The notes below the pieces were generated by a model. The model saw only the letters and a list, made by a program, of their open reading frames with translations, searched no databases and was not told the origin of the DNA. Of a stretch of 64,000 bases of DNA, positions 41,239-51,200 are shown piece after piece (the stretch's first letter is position 1; each line of letters starts with the position of its first letter). This DNA comes from Alkalimonas cellulosilytica. Lineage in GTDB: Bacteria; Pseudomonadota; Gammaproteobacteria; Enterobacterales; Alteromonadaceae. The position numbers and the translations under genes were made by a program. The stretch is taken from NCBI RefSeq assembly GCF_036325985.1, contig NZ_JAUHLI010000001.1, positions 186,001-250,000 on the forward strand. Direction: 5' to 3'.

Positions 41239-41648
41239 CTGCCTACCAATTGCTCATTCAACTTCAACAAACAGGCATTCAGTTGTATCTGGAACCTGAA
41301 GGCAAGCTAAGAATGGTAGCCGAAGCACCACCAGATGCCACTGTCATTGCTGCGGTTGCAGCCAATAAAACAGAGCTGTTGGATCTGCTGCATACAGCAC
41401 CTCTGCAGGAGCTCTTGCAGTTGCTGGCGCCGGCGCTGTGCTCAGACAGGGCGAATACGACTTTCGCTGCAGGCTGCTTAACTGGCATGAAAAGGGCAGA
41501 GCAGGTGCAATGGATACAGCAGTACCAGGCAACCTATCAGCATCATTTTGCCAGTGAGCCATGCTTGGTCAAAAAGGAAAACGCCGGAACCTTTGCAGCT
41601 AATCATTGGTTACGCACAAGGCTAGGGAGCATAATGCGTGAACATTAG
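41235..41648 (+). CDS. Small protein with TubC-like N-terminal domain
   Basis: A 137-residue protein beginning MTAYQLLIQLQQTGIQLYLEPEGKLRM, which resembles the TubC N-terminal docking fold seen in small proteins of integrative elements. The ATG overlaps the ATPase stop by four bases (ATGA), so it is the last gene of the replication operon. The C-terminus contains no motif I recognise. A docking or adaptor role is guessed from the family. Confidence 0.7.
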   Translation: MTAYQLLIQLQQTGIQLYLEPEGKLRMVAEAPPDATVIAAVAANKTELLDLLHTAPLQELLQLLAPALCSDRANTTFAAGCLTGMKRAEQVQWIQQYQATYQHHFASEPCLVKKENAGTFAANHWLRTRLGSIMREH

Positions 41649-41663
41649 CATACGTCTGTTGGC

Positions 41664-41840
41664 TTATTCGTTACTGTCGAACAAGCTAAGTTGCACTGGA
41701 GGGCAGGCGGCGTCAGCTGCCTGCATTGCATGCTGCAGTAATTTCCGAAAAGCCATGCTTGATGCCGCAGTGGCCTGCTTGGTTTTCAGCGCTCGCAAAT
41801 AGGCAATTTCCTCGTCATGATTCAGCGGTTTGGTTGCCAT
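41664..41840 (-). CDS. Small hypothetical protein
   Basis: A 58-residue protein with an AAGGAG site six bases before ATG 41840; the sequence is MATKPLNHDEEIAYLRALKT followed by a helical body and an acidic tail. It is the only minus-strand gene of the element between the replication and restriction modules, suggesting a regulator, but it has no recognisable DNA-binding motif. Read-through of the frame to 41918 is possible. Confidence 0.6.
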   Translation of the reverse strand: MATKPLNHDEEIAYLRALKTKQATAASSMAFRKLLQHAMQAADAACPPVQLSLFDSNE

Positions 41841-41990
41841 AGCATTCTCCTTCAGCTCAATAGCAAACAGTATAGGTCGGTTTCTGGGCCATGCCAGTTC
41901 AACACAAACCACCCACAACTAGCCCTCTGTTTCTAAATGCGTTAAATTACCTGCAGAACCCTGGCAGCCTTGCCAACCAACACGATAGTG

Positions 41991-42005
41991 CGTGCGCGAT
42001 GCACG
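41991..42005. promoter_or_regulatory. Inverted repeat upstream of hsdM
   Basis: CGTGC-GCGAT-GCACG lies 21 bp before the hsdM start, between it and the AAGGA site at 42010-42014. Possible operator controlling the restriction operon; unsupported by other evidence. Confidence 0.35.
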
Positions 42006-42026
42006 ACATAAGGACATACCCCAACC

Positions 42027-43598
42027 ATGCTGCAAGACATCAAGAAAACCCTGTGGGCCACGGCCGATAAACTGCGCGCCAATGTCGATGCCGCCGAGTA
42101 CAAGCACATTGTACTGGGGCTGATTTTCTTAAAGTTTATTTCCGATTCCTTTGCCGGCCGCCGGGCCGAGCTGTTAAAGCGCTTAAAGGATCCAAGCGAT
42201 GAGCTGTATTTTGCCGATGCCAGCGAAGACGACTTAGCGGCAGAGCTGGAAGATCGCGATTACTTTAAAATGGTCAACGTGTTCTGGGTGCCAGAGAACG
42301 CGCGCTGGGAATCGCTGCGCGCCAATGCCAAGCAGGCCGATATTGGCAAACGGATTGATGATGCCTTGGCCGCCATTGAGCAGGAAAACCCGACCTTAAA
42401 AGGCATCCTGGATAAACGCTATGCTCGTTCACCACTGCCGGATGGCAAGCTGGGCGAGTTGGTGGATATGATCTCGACCATTGGTTTTGGTGAAGACCAA
42501 AGCAAAGCGCGCGATATTTTAGGCCAGGTGTACGAGTACTTTTTAGGGCAGTTTGCCAGTGCCGAGGGTAAGAAGGGCGGCCAGTTCTATACGCCGCAGT
42601 CGATTGTAAATACCCTGGTCGCGGTGCTGGACCCACACCAGGGCAAAGTATACGACCCCTGCTGCGGTAGCGGCGGTATGTTTGTGCAATCGGAAAAGTT
42701 TATCGAAGCGCATGGCGGTAAGCTCGGTGATGTGTCGATTTACGGCCAGGAATCCAACCCGACGACTTGGCGCCTGGCAGCCATGAACCTGGCCATTCGC
42801 GGTATCGATTTTAACTTAGGCCGCGAGCCGGGCGATACCTTCACCAAAAACCAGCACAGCGATTTGCGTGCCGATTATATTCTGGCCAACCCGCCGTTTA
42901 ATATCAGCGACTGGTGGCACGGCAGTTTAGAAGGGGACCCGCGCTGGCTCTATGGCACACCGCCGCAGGGCAATGCCAACTATGCTTGGCTGCAGCACAT
43001 GCTGTATCACCTAAAACCCAATGGCCGAGCTGGTATTGTGCTGGCTAATGGTTCGATGAGCTCCAGCCAAAATAGCGAGGGCGAAATCCGCCGTGCCATG
43101 GTCGATGCCGATGTGGTGGAAGTGATGGTGGCACTACCGGGCCAACTGTTCTTTAACACCCAAATACCGGCCTGTTTATGGTTCTTAACCAAGCAAAAGC
43201 AGCAGCGTAAAGGCGAAGTGCTGTTTATCGACGCCCGTAAACTCGGCAAGATGATTAGTCGGGTGCAAAGCGAGCTGGACCAAGCCGCTATCGACCGTAT
43301 TGCCAATACAGCAAAAGCTTGGCGCGGTGAAGACATGACCGGCGTGGAAGGCTTTGAACAAGGCTACCAAGACATCCCCGGTTTCTGCCGCAGCGTGCCG
43401 CTTTCAGAGATTGCCGAGCATGGCCATGTACTCACACCAGGCCGCTATGTTGGCGCGGAAGAGGTTGAAGATTGCGACGAAGCCTTTGCCGATAAGATGA
43501 CCGCTTTAACCGAAAAGCTTGGTGAACAAATGGCCAAGGGCGCAGAGCTAGACCAGTTAATTCGCCAGAAGTTAGGAGGGCTGGGGTATGAGTTCTGA
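42027..43598 (+). CDS. hsdM: Type I restriction-modification system methyltransferase subunit HsdM
   Basis: A 523-residue N6-adenine methyltransferase subunit. The N-terminal helical domain HsdM_N (about 1-140) starts LQDIKKTLWATADKLRANVDAAEYKHIVLGLIFLKFISD. The catalytic domain has motif I DPCCGSGGM and motif IV NPPF with ANPPFNISDWW. It works with HsdS to protect host DNA and with HsdR to restrict. The stop overlaps the hsdS start by 11 bases. The GC content is like that of the host, in contrast to parts of hsdS. Confidence 0.97.
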   Translation: MLQDIKKTLWATADKLRANVDAAEYKHIVLGLIFLKFISDSFAGRRAELLKRLKDPSDELYFADASEDDLAAELEDRDYFKMVNVFWVPENARWESLRANAKQADIGKRIDDALAAIEQENPTLKGILDKRYARSPLPDGKLGELVDMISTIGFGEDQSKARDILGQVYEYFLGQFASAEGKKGGQFYTPQSIVNTLVAVLDPHQGKVYDPCCGSGGMFVQSEKFIEAHGGKLGDVSIYGQESNPTTWRLAAMNLAIRGIDFNLGREPGDTFTKNQHSDLRADYILANPPFNISDWWHGSLEGDPRWLYGTPPQGNANYAWLQHMLYHLKPNGRAGIVLANGSMSSSQNSEGEIRRAMVDADVVEVMVALPGQLFFNTQIPACLWFLTKQKQQRKGEVLFIDARKLGKMISRVQSELDQAAIDRIANTAKAWRGEDMTGVEGFEQGYQDIPGFCRSVPLSEIAEHGHVLTPGRYVGAEEVEDCDEAFADKMTALTEKLGEQMAKGAELDQLIRQKLGGLGYEF

Positions 43599-44889
43599 GT
43601 GGAAAACGTTAACTTTGTCTGAAATTGCCCTGAACGGCAAAGAAGGATTAGTTGATGGACCTTTTGGCTCAGCGTTACCGGCTGATTCATACAAACCTTC
43701 TGGAGTGCCTGTAATTCGAGGAAGTAATTTAAGTCGAGGAGAAGTCCGTTTCAAAGGAGACGAGTTCGTTTTTGTTAGCGAGGAACTTGCGCAAAAGCTT
43801 ACGAGAGCGACCTGTATTCCTGACGACATAGTTTTTACAAAAAAGGGCACTTTGGGCCAAGTCGGAATAGTCCCTCATGTTCCTCACACAAAGTATCTTC
43901 TATCTTCAAATCAAATGAGACTTAGGGTGAATAGAGATTTGGTTCGTCCTGACTTTGCTTATTACTATCTGTCTCAAAAGTCTTCAATAGATAAAATCCT
44001 CAGAGATTCTGAACACACCGGTGTTCCTAAAATTAATCTTGCTTATTTACGATCATTCCGAATTACAGTTCCACCGCTTGCAGCTCAAGATTTAATTCTC
44101 TCAGTTCTGAAAAACTTAGACTTACGCATAGCCCTACTACGCGAAACCAACGCCACCTTAGAATCCATCGCCCAGGCGCTGTTTAAATCCTGGTTTGTCG
44201 ATTTTGACCCGGTGCACGCCAATGCCGGCACCCAAGCCCCCAGCTTACCACCCGAGATACAAGCGCTATTCCCTTCCCGCCTGGAGGAATCCCCGCAGGA
44301 GTTAATACCGGAGGGGTGGGAGTGGGTAAGCCTAAAAGAAGCAACTCAGATTTTTGATTCAAAGAGAGTTCCTTTATCAGGACAAGACAGAGCTAAACGT
44401 AAAGGGCCATATCCGTATTATGGTGCTGCATCTCTAATGGATTGGGTTGATGATTACATATTCGATGGGGTTTATTTATTGATGGGTGAAGATGGCTCTG
44501 TTGCAGACAAAAATGGTTTTCCAATTACCCAGTATGTCTGGGGAAAAATTTGGGTCAACAATCATGCCCATGTACTCCAAGGGAAGAATGGTATTTCTAC
44601 TGAACATCTTATGCTTGCAATAAAGGGTGTAAATATACAGCCATACATGACGGGCGCCGTTCAAGCCAAGCTAAGCCAATCAAACATGTGGCGAATTCAA
44701 TTTTTAATGCCAACTAAGCCCGTTGCTGAATCTTTCGCAAAGCTTATTGAGCCGCTATTTATAAAGATCCGTGCTAATTCTGAACAAGCAGTGACGCTAG
44801 CTAACCTTCGCGACACCATACTTCCTCGCCTAATCTCCGGCCAATTGCGTTTGCCAGATGCTGAAGCTGCCGTCGCGGAGATGGTGTGA
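43588..44889 (+). CDS. hsdS: Type I restriction-modification system specificity subunit HsdS
   Basis: A 433-residue HsdS with two target-recognition domains separated and bounded by conserved helices. The first domain spans about 1-170, the central conserved helix is AAQDLILSVLKNLDLRIALLRETNATLESIAQALF, and the second domain is about 240-395, closing with ANLRDTILPRLISGQLRLPD. The recognition domains are visibly AT-richer than the conserved parts, as is usual for shuffled domains. The recognition sequence cannot be read from the protein. It overlaps hsdM by 11 bases and is followed directly by the McrB-like gene. Confidence 0.95.
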   Translation: MSSEWKTLTLSEIALNGKEGLVDGPFGSALPADSYKPSGVPVIRGSNLSRGEVRFKGDEFVFVSEELAQKLTRATCIPDDIVFTKKGTLGQVGIVPHVPHTKYLLSSNQMRLRVNRDLVRPDFAYYYLSQKSSIDKILRDSEHTGVPKINLAYLRSFRITVPPLAAQDLILSVLKNLDLRIALLRETNATLESIAQALFKSWFVDFDPVHANAGTQAPSLPPEIQALFPSRLEESPQELIPEGWEWVSLKEATQIFDSKRVPLSGQDRAKRKGPYPYYGAASLMDWVDDYIFDGVYLLMGEDGSVADKNGFPITQYVWGKIWVNNHAHVLQGKNGISTEHLMLAIKGVNIQPYMTGAVQAKLSQSNMWRIQFLMPTKPVAESFAKLIEPLFIKIRANSEQAVTLANLRDTILPRLISGQLRLPDAEAAVAEMV

Positions 44890-46943
44890 TGCCAGTCAGT
44901 AAGAAGGGGTTTAAAAGGTTTTTAAGAGAACTAAAAAATGAGCATGGCGAAGCACGGTATACGTCTAACACTGTAAACAGCTATTACTCAGGGCTTAATC
45001 ATCTTGCGCATAACCTGAAAGTTGATATTTGGCAGCTTACAGATGCTGAAAAGTTGCAAAATCTTGTTACTGACTGCAGCCCTGCAGGTCAGTTCGCGAT
45101 GATTGGTAACTACGGTAATGGCACCGCCTTTAATGCCCTGAAGCAATGGATACAGTATGTTGAGAAAGAGGAAGGCTCAAATATGACGAAGTGCTACTTG
45201 CTTACCTGGAACCCTGAAAACTTTAAAGAAGGTGGGGATGCCGGAGTTAAAGCGGGTATTCCCACCCGTTGGAGCTGTCATAGCCAACAGCCAAAAATAG
45301 ACGATCGTATCTATTTAATTCGGCTGGGTGTAGAGCCAAGAGGAATTGTTGCATCAGGCACTGTGGTGCGAGAATCCTTTGCTGATACCGATTGGCGGGA
45401 TCCAAGCAAAACCAAGCGCTATATTGAAATCCTACCCGATGAAACCCGGTCCAACCCTGAGCAAGGTATGCTACCAATTGCTGCACTAAAGCAGCTTAAT
45501 GCTAAGCTTGCGATTCAATTCAATTGGAGCCCACAAAGTTCTGGTGTTGAAATTCCATCCGCTGTAGCTACTTTGCTGGACGCTGTGTGGCGCAGCCAGG
45601 AGATGCCGAATATGCCTGCACCAAGTCAATTGATGACAACACCACTGAACCAAATATTCTTTGGTCCACCGGGTACCGGCAAAACCTTCGTCACCATTGA
45701 AGCCGCAGTAACGGCCGCTGAGCCCGGTTTTGTTTGGAAAAGCCGGGAGCAGCTAAAGGCACGCTACGACGAATTGGTTCATGCAGGCCGCATTCGCTTT
45801 GTTACCTTTCATCAAAGCTACAGTTATGAAGACTTTGTGGAAGGGTTGGCCGCCACATCCACCGACGGCAAGATCAGCTACGAAAAAAAACTGGGCGTGT
45901 TTCGCAAGTTAGTCAATGCTGCCCGAGAGTACCGCACAACCGAAGTGCGTAAAGCCAGCGATTCTTTTAGCGACTGTTGGCAGGCATTTATTCAGCAACT
46001 GGATGAATCACCAGCAGGGGTTTCGATTAAAACCAAGCGCTCGCAGTTTGTGATTACCGAGGTAGAAGACAACACCATTCGGTTTGATAAGAACCAGGGG
46101 AACTCAGTACATACGCTGGCGCTTTCCACCGTGCAGGCTGTGTTTGAAGGCCAGCGCATGGTGCATGGCGGCTTGCAGCCTTACTACGATGCTTTAATTG
46201 CGCATATTCGTGAGCTGGGCCAACAGTTAAGTGCCACCGAGGTGGTTCGGCAGAACTACGTGCTGGTGATTGATGAGATCAATCGCGGCAATATCTCCCG
46301 CATCTTTGGTGAGCTGATTACCTTAATTGAGCCATCCAAGCGCATTGGTGCGCCAGAAGCCTTAGAAGTAACCTTGCCATTGACCGGCGATAAGTTTGGC
46401 GTACCGGACAACCTCTACATCATCGGCACCATGAATACGGCGGATCGGTCGCTGGCCGGGCTGGATTTAGCCCTGCGCCGCCGCTTTACCTTTGTGGAAA
46501 TGCCGCCCCAGCCAGAGCTGTTAGACGATGTGGATGTGGAGGGTGTGAATATCGGTGCGATGCTTCGGGTAATGAATCAGCGCATCACTGCCTTGCTGGA
46601 TCGTGATCACTGTATTGGGCATGCCTATTTTATGCCGTTGTGTGATAACCCAAGCCTGCCATTGCTGACGGATATATTTGCCCAAAACATCCTGCCACTG
46701 CTGCAAGAGTACTTCTTTGAAGACTGGCAACGCATTCGTTGGGTCTTGGCGGATCAATCAAAACCAGCGGACTTCGCGTTTATTGTCAGTGATGAACAGA
46801 TGGATGCGCAGCAACTGTTCCCTAATGTACCGCAGTTTAAATCGCGTGAATGCTGGCGCTTAAATACCGCTGCATTGCAGCAGGCTGAAGCCTATCGCCG
46901 CATATACCAAACGGCCGGGCCCGTAACGGAGCAAGAGGCCTAA
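44889..46943 (+). CDS. mcrB: McrB-like GTPase with EVE-type sensor domain
   Basis: A 684-residue protein. Residues 1-95 (SKKGFKRFLRELKNEHGEAR, SNTVNSYYSGLNHLAHNL) look like the SAM-like core-binding domain of tyrosine recombinases. Residues about 100-235 (KCYLLTWNPENF, WSCHSQQPKIDDRIYLIRLG, GIVASGTV) are an EVE/PUA-like fold that reads modified bases. From about 250 an AAA+ McrB GTPase follows, with Walker A GPPGTGKT (259-266), FVTFHQSYSYEDFVEGL, Walker B VLVIDEINRGNISRIFGE and the GTP-specific MNTADRS. It restricts modified DNA with McrC. The ATG at 44889 overlaps the hsdS stop. Sitting between hsdS and hsdR is unusual. Confidence 0.93.
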   Translation: MPVSKKGFKRFLRELKNEHGEARYTSNTVNSYYSGLNHLAHNLKVDIWQLTDAEKLQNLVTDCSPAGQFAMIGNYGNGTAFNALKQWIQYVEKEEGSNMTKCYLLTWNPENFKEGGDAGVKAGIPTRWSCHSQQPKIDDRIYLIRLGVEPRGIVASGTVVRESFADTDWRDPSKTKRYIEILPDETRSNPEQGMLPIAALKQLNAKLAIQFNWSPQSSGVEIPSAVATLLDAVWRSQEMPNMPAPSQLMTTPLNQIFFGPPGTGKTFVTIEAAVTAAEPGFVWKSREQLKARYDELVHAGRIRFVTFHQSYSYEDFVEGLAATSTDGKISYEKKLGVFRKLVNAAREYRTTEVRKASDSFSDCWQAFIQQLDESPAGVSIKTKRSQFVITEVEDNTIRFDKNQGNSVHTLALSTVQAVFEGQRMVHGGLQPYYDALIAHIRELGQQLSATEVVRQNYVLVIDEINRGNISRIFGELITLIEPSKRIGAPEALEVTLPLTGDKFGVPDNLYIIGTMNTADRSLAGLDLALRRRFTFVEMPPQPELLDDVDVEGVNIGAMLRVMNQRITALLDRDHCIGHAYFMPLCDNPSLPLLTDIFAQNILPLLQEYFFEDWQRIRWVLADQSKPADFAFIVSDEQMDAQQLFPNVPQFKSRECWRLNTAALQQAEAYRRIYQTAGPVTEQEA

Positions 46944-48256
46944 TGCAACCGGTCGTGGTGCGTGAATATGCACGCTTAACCACAGCACCATTGGCGCAAA
47001 ACACGCTGGATGCGGCGCATATTGCGCCATCGGCTTTTAACTGGCTGGTGAAGCTGGGCCAGCAATTTAAAGCCAACGGTTTGCAGTTGCTGCAGCTCGA
47101 TGATCAACAGTGGCTGCGACTGGACAATTACGTCGGTGTGTTGGAATCGCCTTGTGGCCAGGTGATTGAAATATTGCCCAAGCACCGGGTTGAGAGCGAG
47201 TGCAAACAAAGTGCCCGCAAGCTGCTGCGTAAGCTGATTTTAAACGCCATGCAACTGAAGCAGCGCGAAACCGAGCAGACCGACATCGAGCGTTTTGATG
47301 CGCCTTTGCCGGAATGGTTAATGGCGCAGTTTTTAACCGAGCTGGATGCGCTGGTAAAACGCGGCATGCGCTTTGACTACCAACGGGTAGAAGAGCCGCA
47401 ACGCTTTTTGCGTGGCCAATTGGATGTGGTGAAACAACTGCGCCAGCCAGCCGGGCGCGCGCATATCTTTCATATCCGCCACGACATTTTTACCGCCAAC
47501 CGGCCAGAAAACCGCTTGCTTAAAGCCGCTTTGGTTAAAGTGTGCAAAACCACCCAAGACAACGACAACTGGCGCTTGGCGCATGAACTGCAAAGCCTGT
47601 TGCATGAGTTGCCGGCATCAAACGATGTGCAAAGCGATTTTAAAGCCTGGCAAACGGATCGCTTAATGGCGCATTACCAGGGCATAAAGCCTTGGTGCGA
47701 GTTTGTGCTAAGCCAGCATGTGCCTCTTGCCGTGCAGGGGCAGTGGCAGGGCATAAGCATGCTGTTCCCGATGGAGCGCTTATTCGAAAGCTACGTGGCC
47801 GCTAAGCTTGATGTGGCCGCACAGCGCATGCCGGGGATGCAAGGCCAAGTAAACACCCAGCTGTCCAGCAAGTTTCTGTGCACCCACCAAGGTAAAAGCT
47901 TCTTCCAGCTAAAGCCTGACTTGCAACTTAAACTGGGCGATGAGCGCTGGATCCTGGATACCAAGTGGAAGTTGTTGGATGCATCCGACCGCGAAAACAA
48001 GTATGGCCTAAGCCAGCAAGACTTTTACCAGCTGTTTGCCTATGGCCAGTATTACCTGGGCGGTGCAGGCACCTTGGTGCTGATTTATCCGGCTTGGCAA
48101 CGATTTACCGCAAGCAGTGAGCTCGGTGAGTTTTACTTTAACGATCAGCTTCGATTGCTGGTGCTTCCGTTTGATTTGGAAGCAGAGGAATCGGCTAAAA
48201 ACTTGATTTTAAAGCTACAACAAGGTATCAAACATAAGTTGCAACTGCACGGTTGA
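46943..48256 (+). CDS. mcrC: McrC-like endonuclease subunit of McrBC
   Basis: A 437-residue McrC protein. The N-terminal part binds McrB (LDNYVGVLESPCGQVIEILPKH, RKLLRKLILNAM). The C-terminal PD-(D/E)xK nuclease has Asp326 (KPDLQLK) and the Asp339-Thr-Lys341 core (ILDTKWK), followed by QLFAYGQYY. It provides the DNA cleavage of the GTP-driven complex. The ATG overlaps the mcrB stop (TAATG), so translation is coupled, and hsdR starts 15 bases after the mcrC stop. Confidence 0.95.
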   Translation: MQPVVVREYARLTTAPLAQNTLDAAHIAPSAFNWLVKLGQQFKANGLQLLQLDDQQWLRLDNYVGVLESPCGQVIEILPKHRVESECKQSARKLLRKLILNAMQLKQRETEQTDIERFDAPLPEWLMAQFLTELDALVKRGMRFDYQRVEEPQRFLRGQLDVVKQLRQPAGRAHIFHIRHDIFTANRPENRLLKAALVKVCKTTQDNDNWRLAHELQSLLHELPASNDVQSDFKAWQTDRLMAHYQGIKPWCEFVLSQHVPLAVQGQWQGISMLFPMERLFESYVAAKLDVAAQRMPGMQGQVNTQLSSKFLCTHQGKSFFQLKPDLQLKLGDERWILDTKWKLLDASDRENKYGLSQQDFYQLFAYGQYYLGGAGTLVLIYPAWQRFTASSELGEFYFNDQLRLLVLPFDLEAEESAKNLILKLQQGIKHKLQLHG

Positions 48257-48270
48257 TTTAGGGACGATGC

Positions 48271-51200
48271 ATGACAGAAGACCAGTTAGAACAGGAAGTA
48301 CTGGGGTGGTTAAGCGAGGTTGGCTACACGCCGGTAAATGGCTACGACATCGCCCCTGATGGCCCGACCGCCGAGCGTACCGACTATGTGCAGCCGTTGC
48401 TGCTGGATCGCCTGAGCGCGGCCATTACCCGACTTAACCCCCATATCCCTCTGGTTGCCCGTGATGACGCCATCGCCCAGTTAAAAGAGCTGGGCATACC
48501 GGCGCTGTTATCCGCCAACCGCCGCTTTCATAACCTACTGCTTGGCGGTGTGCCGGTGCAGTACCAAAAAGACGGTGAAACCCGGGGCGATTTTGTCCGG
48601 CTGATTGACTGGGAAAACAGCCCCGGCAGCAATGAGTTTTTAGCGGTCAACCAATACAGCCTTAAAGGCCCGAAGCACTCGCGCCGGCCAGACATCATTC
48701 TGTTTATCAACGGCTTGCCACTGGTACTGATTGAGCTGAAAAACCCGGCCGATGTGCATGCCGACATCTGGAAAGCCTTTGATCAAATCCAAACCTACAA
48801 AGAACAAATCCCCGATGTGTTTCAGTACAACGAAATCCTGGTAATCAGCGACGGCTCGGAAGCGCGTATGGGTTCGCTCTCGGCCAATGCTGAACGCTTT
48901 ATGCAGTGGCGCACCATTGATGGTGTAAACCTGGATCCGCTGGGGCAGTTCAATGAACTGGAAACCATGGTGCATGGTGTTTTTGCCCCCGAGTACCTGC
49001 TGGATTACCTGCGCTTCTTTGTGCTGTTTGAAGACGACGGCACGCTGGTGAAAAAGATAGCCGGTTACCATCAGTTTCATGCCGTGCGTTCGGCCATTCA
49101 GCAAGTGGTTGCCGCTTCGCGTAGCGATGTGCAGGCCCAGCAAAAAGGCAAAGGCGGGGTGGTATGGCATACCCAAGGCAGTGGTAAAAGCATCACCATG
49201 ACTTGCTTTGCTGCGCGGGTGATGCGAGAAGCGGCGATGGAAAACCCAACCATTGTGGTGATCACCGACCGCAACGATTTAGACGGCCAGTTGTTTGGTG
49301 TGTTTTCGCTGGCGCAGGATTTACTGCGCGAGCAACCGGTGCAGGTGGATACCCGCCAAGACTTGCGCGAAAAACTGAGCAACCGTCCTTCGGGCGGTAT
49401 TGTGTTTGCCACCATCCAAAAGTTTGCCCCGGGTGCGGATGAAGACAAATTCCCGGTGCTGTCGACCCGGCACAACATCGTGGTGATCGCCGATGAAGCG
49501 CATCGCACCCAGTATGGCTTTGACGCCAAAATCAAAGTAAAAGAGCGGTTGAACGAAGCGGCTGAAACGGCCGGCAAATACAACGTGTTTCAGGTTGGCT
49601 ATGCCCAGCATTTGCGTGATGCCTTGCCCAATGCCACCTTTGTTGCCTTTACCGGCACGCCGGTATCCAGCGAGGATCGGGATACCCGCGCTGTCTTTGG
49701 CGACTACATCCACATTTACGACATGCAGCAGGCGAAAGAAGATGGCGCTACCGTGGCCATTTACTACGAATCGCGCCTGGCGAAACTCAGCTTGAAACAA
49801 GACGAGCTGCCGCAAGTTGACGATGATGTCGATGAGCTGGCCGAGGACGAAGAAGAAGCACAGCAGAGCAAGCTGAAAAGCAAGTGGGCAGCGCTGGAGC
49901 GCATTGTAGGGGCCGAGCCGCGTATTCGGCAGGTGGCACAGGATTTAGTAGCACACTTCGAAGAGCGAAATACGGCACAGCAGGGCAAAGCCATGGTGGT
50001 GGCGATGAGCCGTGAGATCTGTGTGCACCTGTACAACGAAATTGTGGCACTACGGCCCGAATGGCATGATGATGACCCGGAAAAGGGAGGGGTCAAAGTG
50101 ATCATGACCGGCTCAGCCAGTGACAAAGCGTTGCTGCGGCCACACATCCACCCCAAGCAGGTGAAAAAACGGCTGGAAAAACGCTTTAAAGATCCGGCAG
50201 ATCCGCTGCAGCTGGTGATAGTGCGCGATATGTGGCTTACCGGCTTCGATGCTCCCTGCGTGCACACCCTCTATGTCGATAAACCGATGAAAGGCCACAA
50301 CCTGATGCAGGCCATTGCCTGGGTCAACCGGGTGTTTAAAGACAAGCAAGGCGGCCTGGTGGTGGATTACATTGGCATTGCCAACGAGCTTAAAGCGGCC
50401 CTGAAAGAATACACCGCCAGCAATGGCCGTGGTAAGCCGACGGTGGATGCAGCCGAAGCCTGGTCGGTACTGGAAGAAAAGCTCGATGTGCTGCGCGGCA
50501 TGCTGCATGGCTTTGACTACAGCGACTTTGCCACCAGCAGCCACAAACTGATTGCCGGTGCTGCCAACCATGTGCTGGGGATCAAAGACGGCAAAAAGCG
50601 CTTTGCCGATACCGCCCTTGCTATGAGCAAAGCCTTTAGCCTGTGCTGCACCCTGGATGAAGCCAAAGCCGTGCGTGAAGAAGTTGCGTTCTTGCAAGCC
50701 ATCAAAGTGATGCTGACCAAGCGCGACATCAGCGCGAAAAAACGCAGTGACGAAGAAAAAGAACATGCCATACGCCAGATCATCAGCCAGGCGGTGGTAT
50801 CCGATGAAGTGGTGGATATTTTTGATGCCGTCGGATTGGAAAAGCCCAACATCGGCCTGCTGGATGATGACTTCTTAAACGAAGTGCGCAACCTGCCCGA
50901 GCGCAACCTGGCGGTGGAGCTGTTGGAGCGGTTATTGGAAGGCGAAATTAAAACCCGCTTTGCCAGCAATGTGATCCAGCAAAAGAAATTCTCTGAGCTA
51001 TTAAGCAACGTGGTGTCCCGCTACCAAAACCGCAGCATTGAAACCGCGCAGGTGATGGAAGAGCTGGTCGAAATGGCGAAGAAATTCCGCGAAGCCGCCA
51101 AGCGAGGCGACGACCTGGGCCTGAGCGACGATGAAGTGAAGTTCTACGATGCCCTGGTCAACAACCAGGCTGCCGTATTGGAGCTTGGCGATGAAACACT

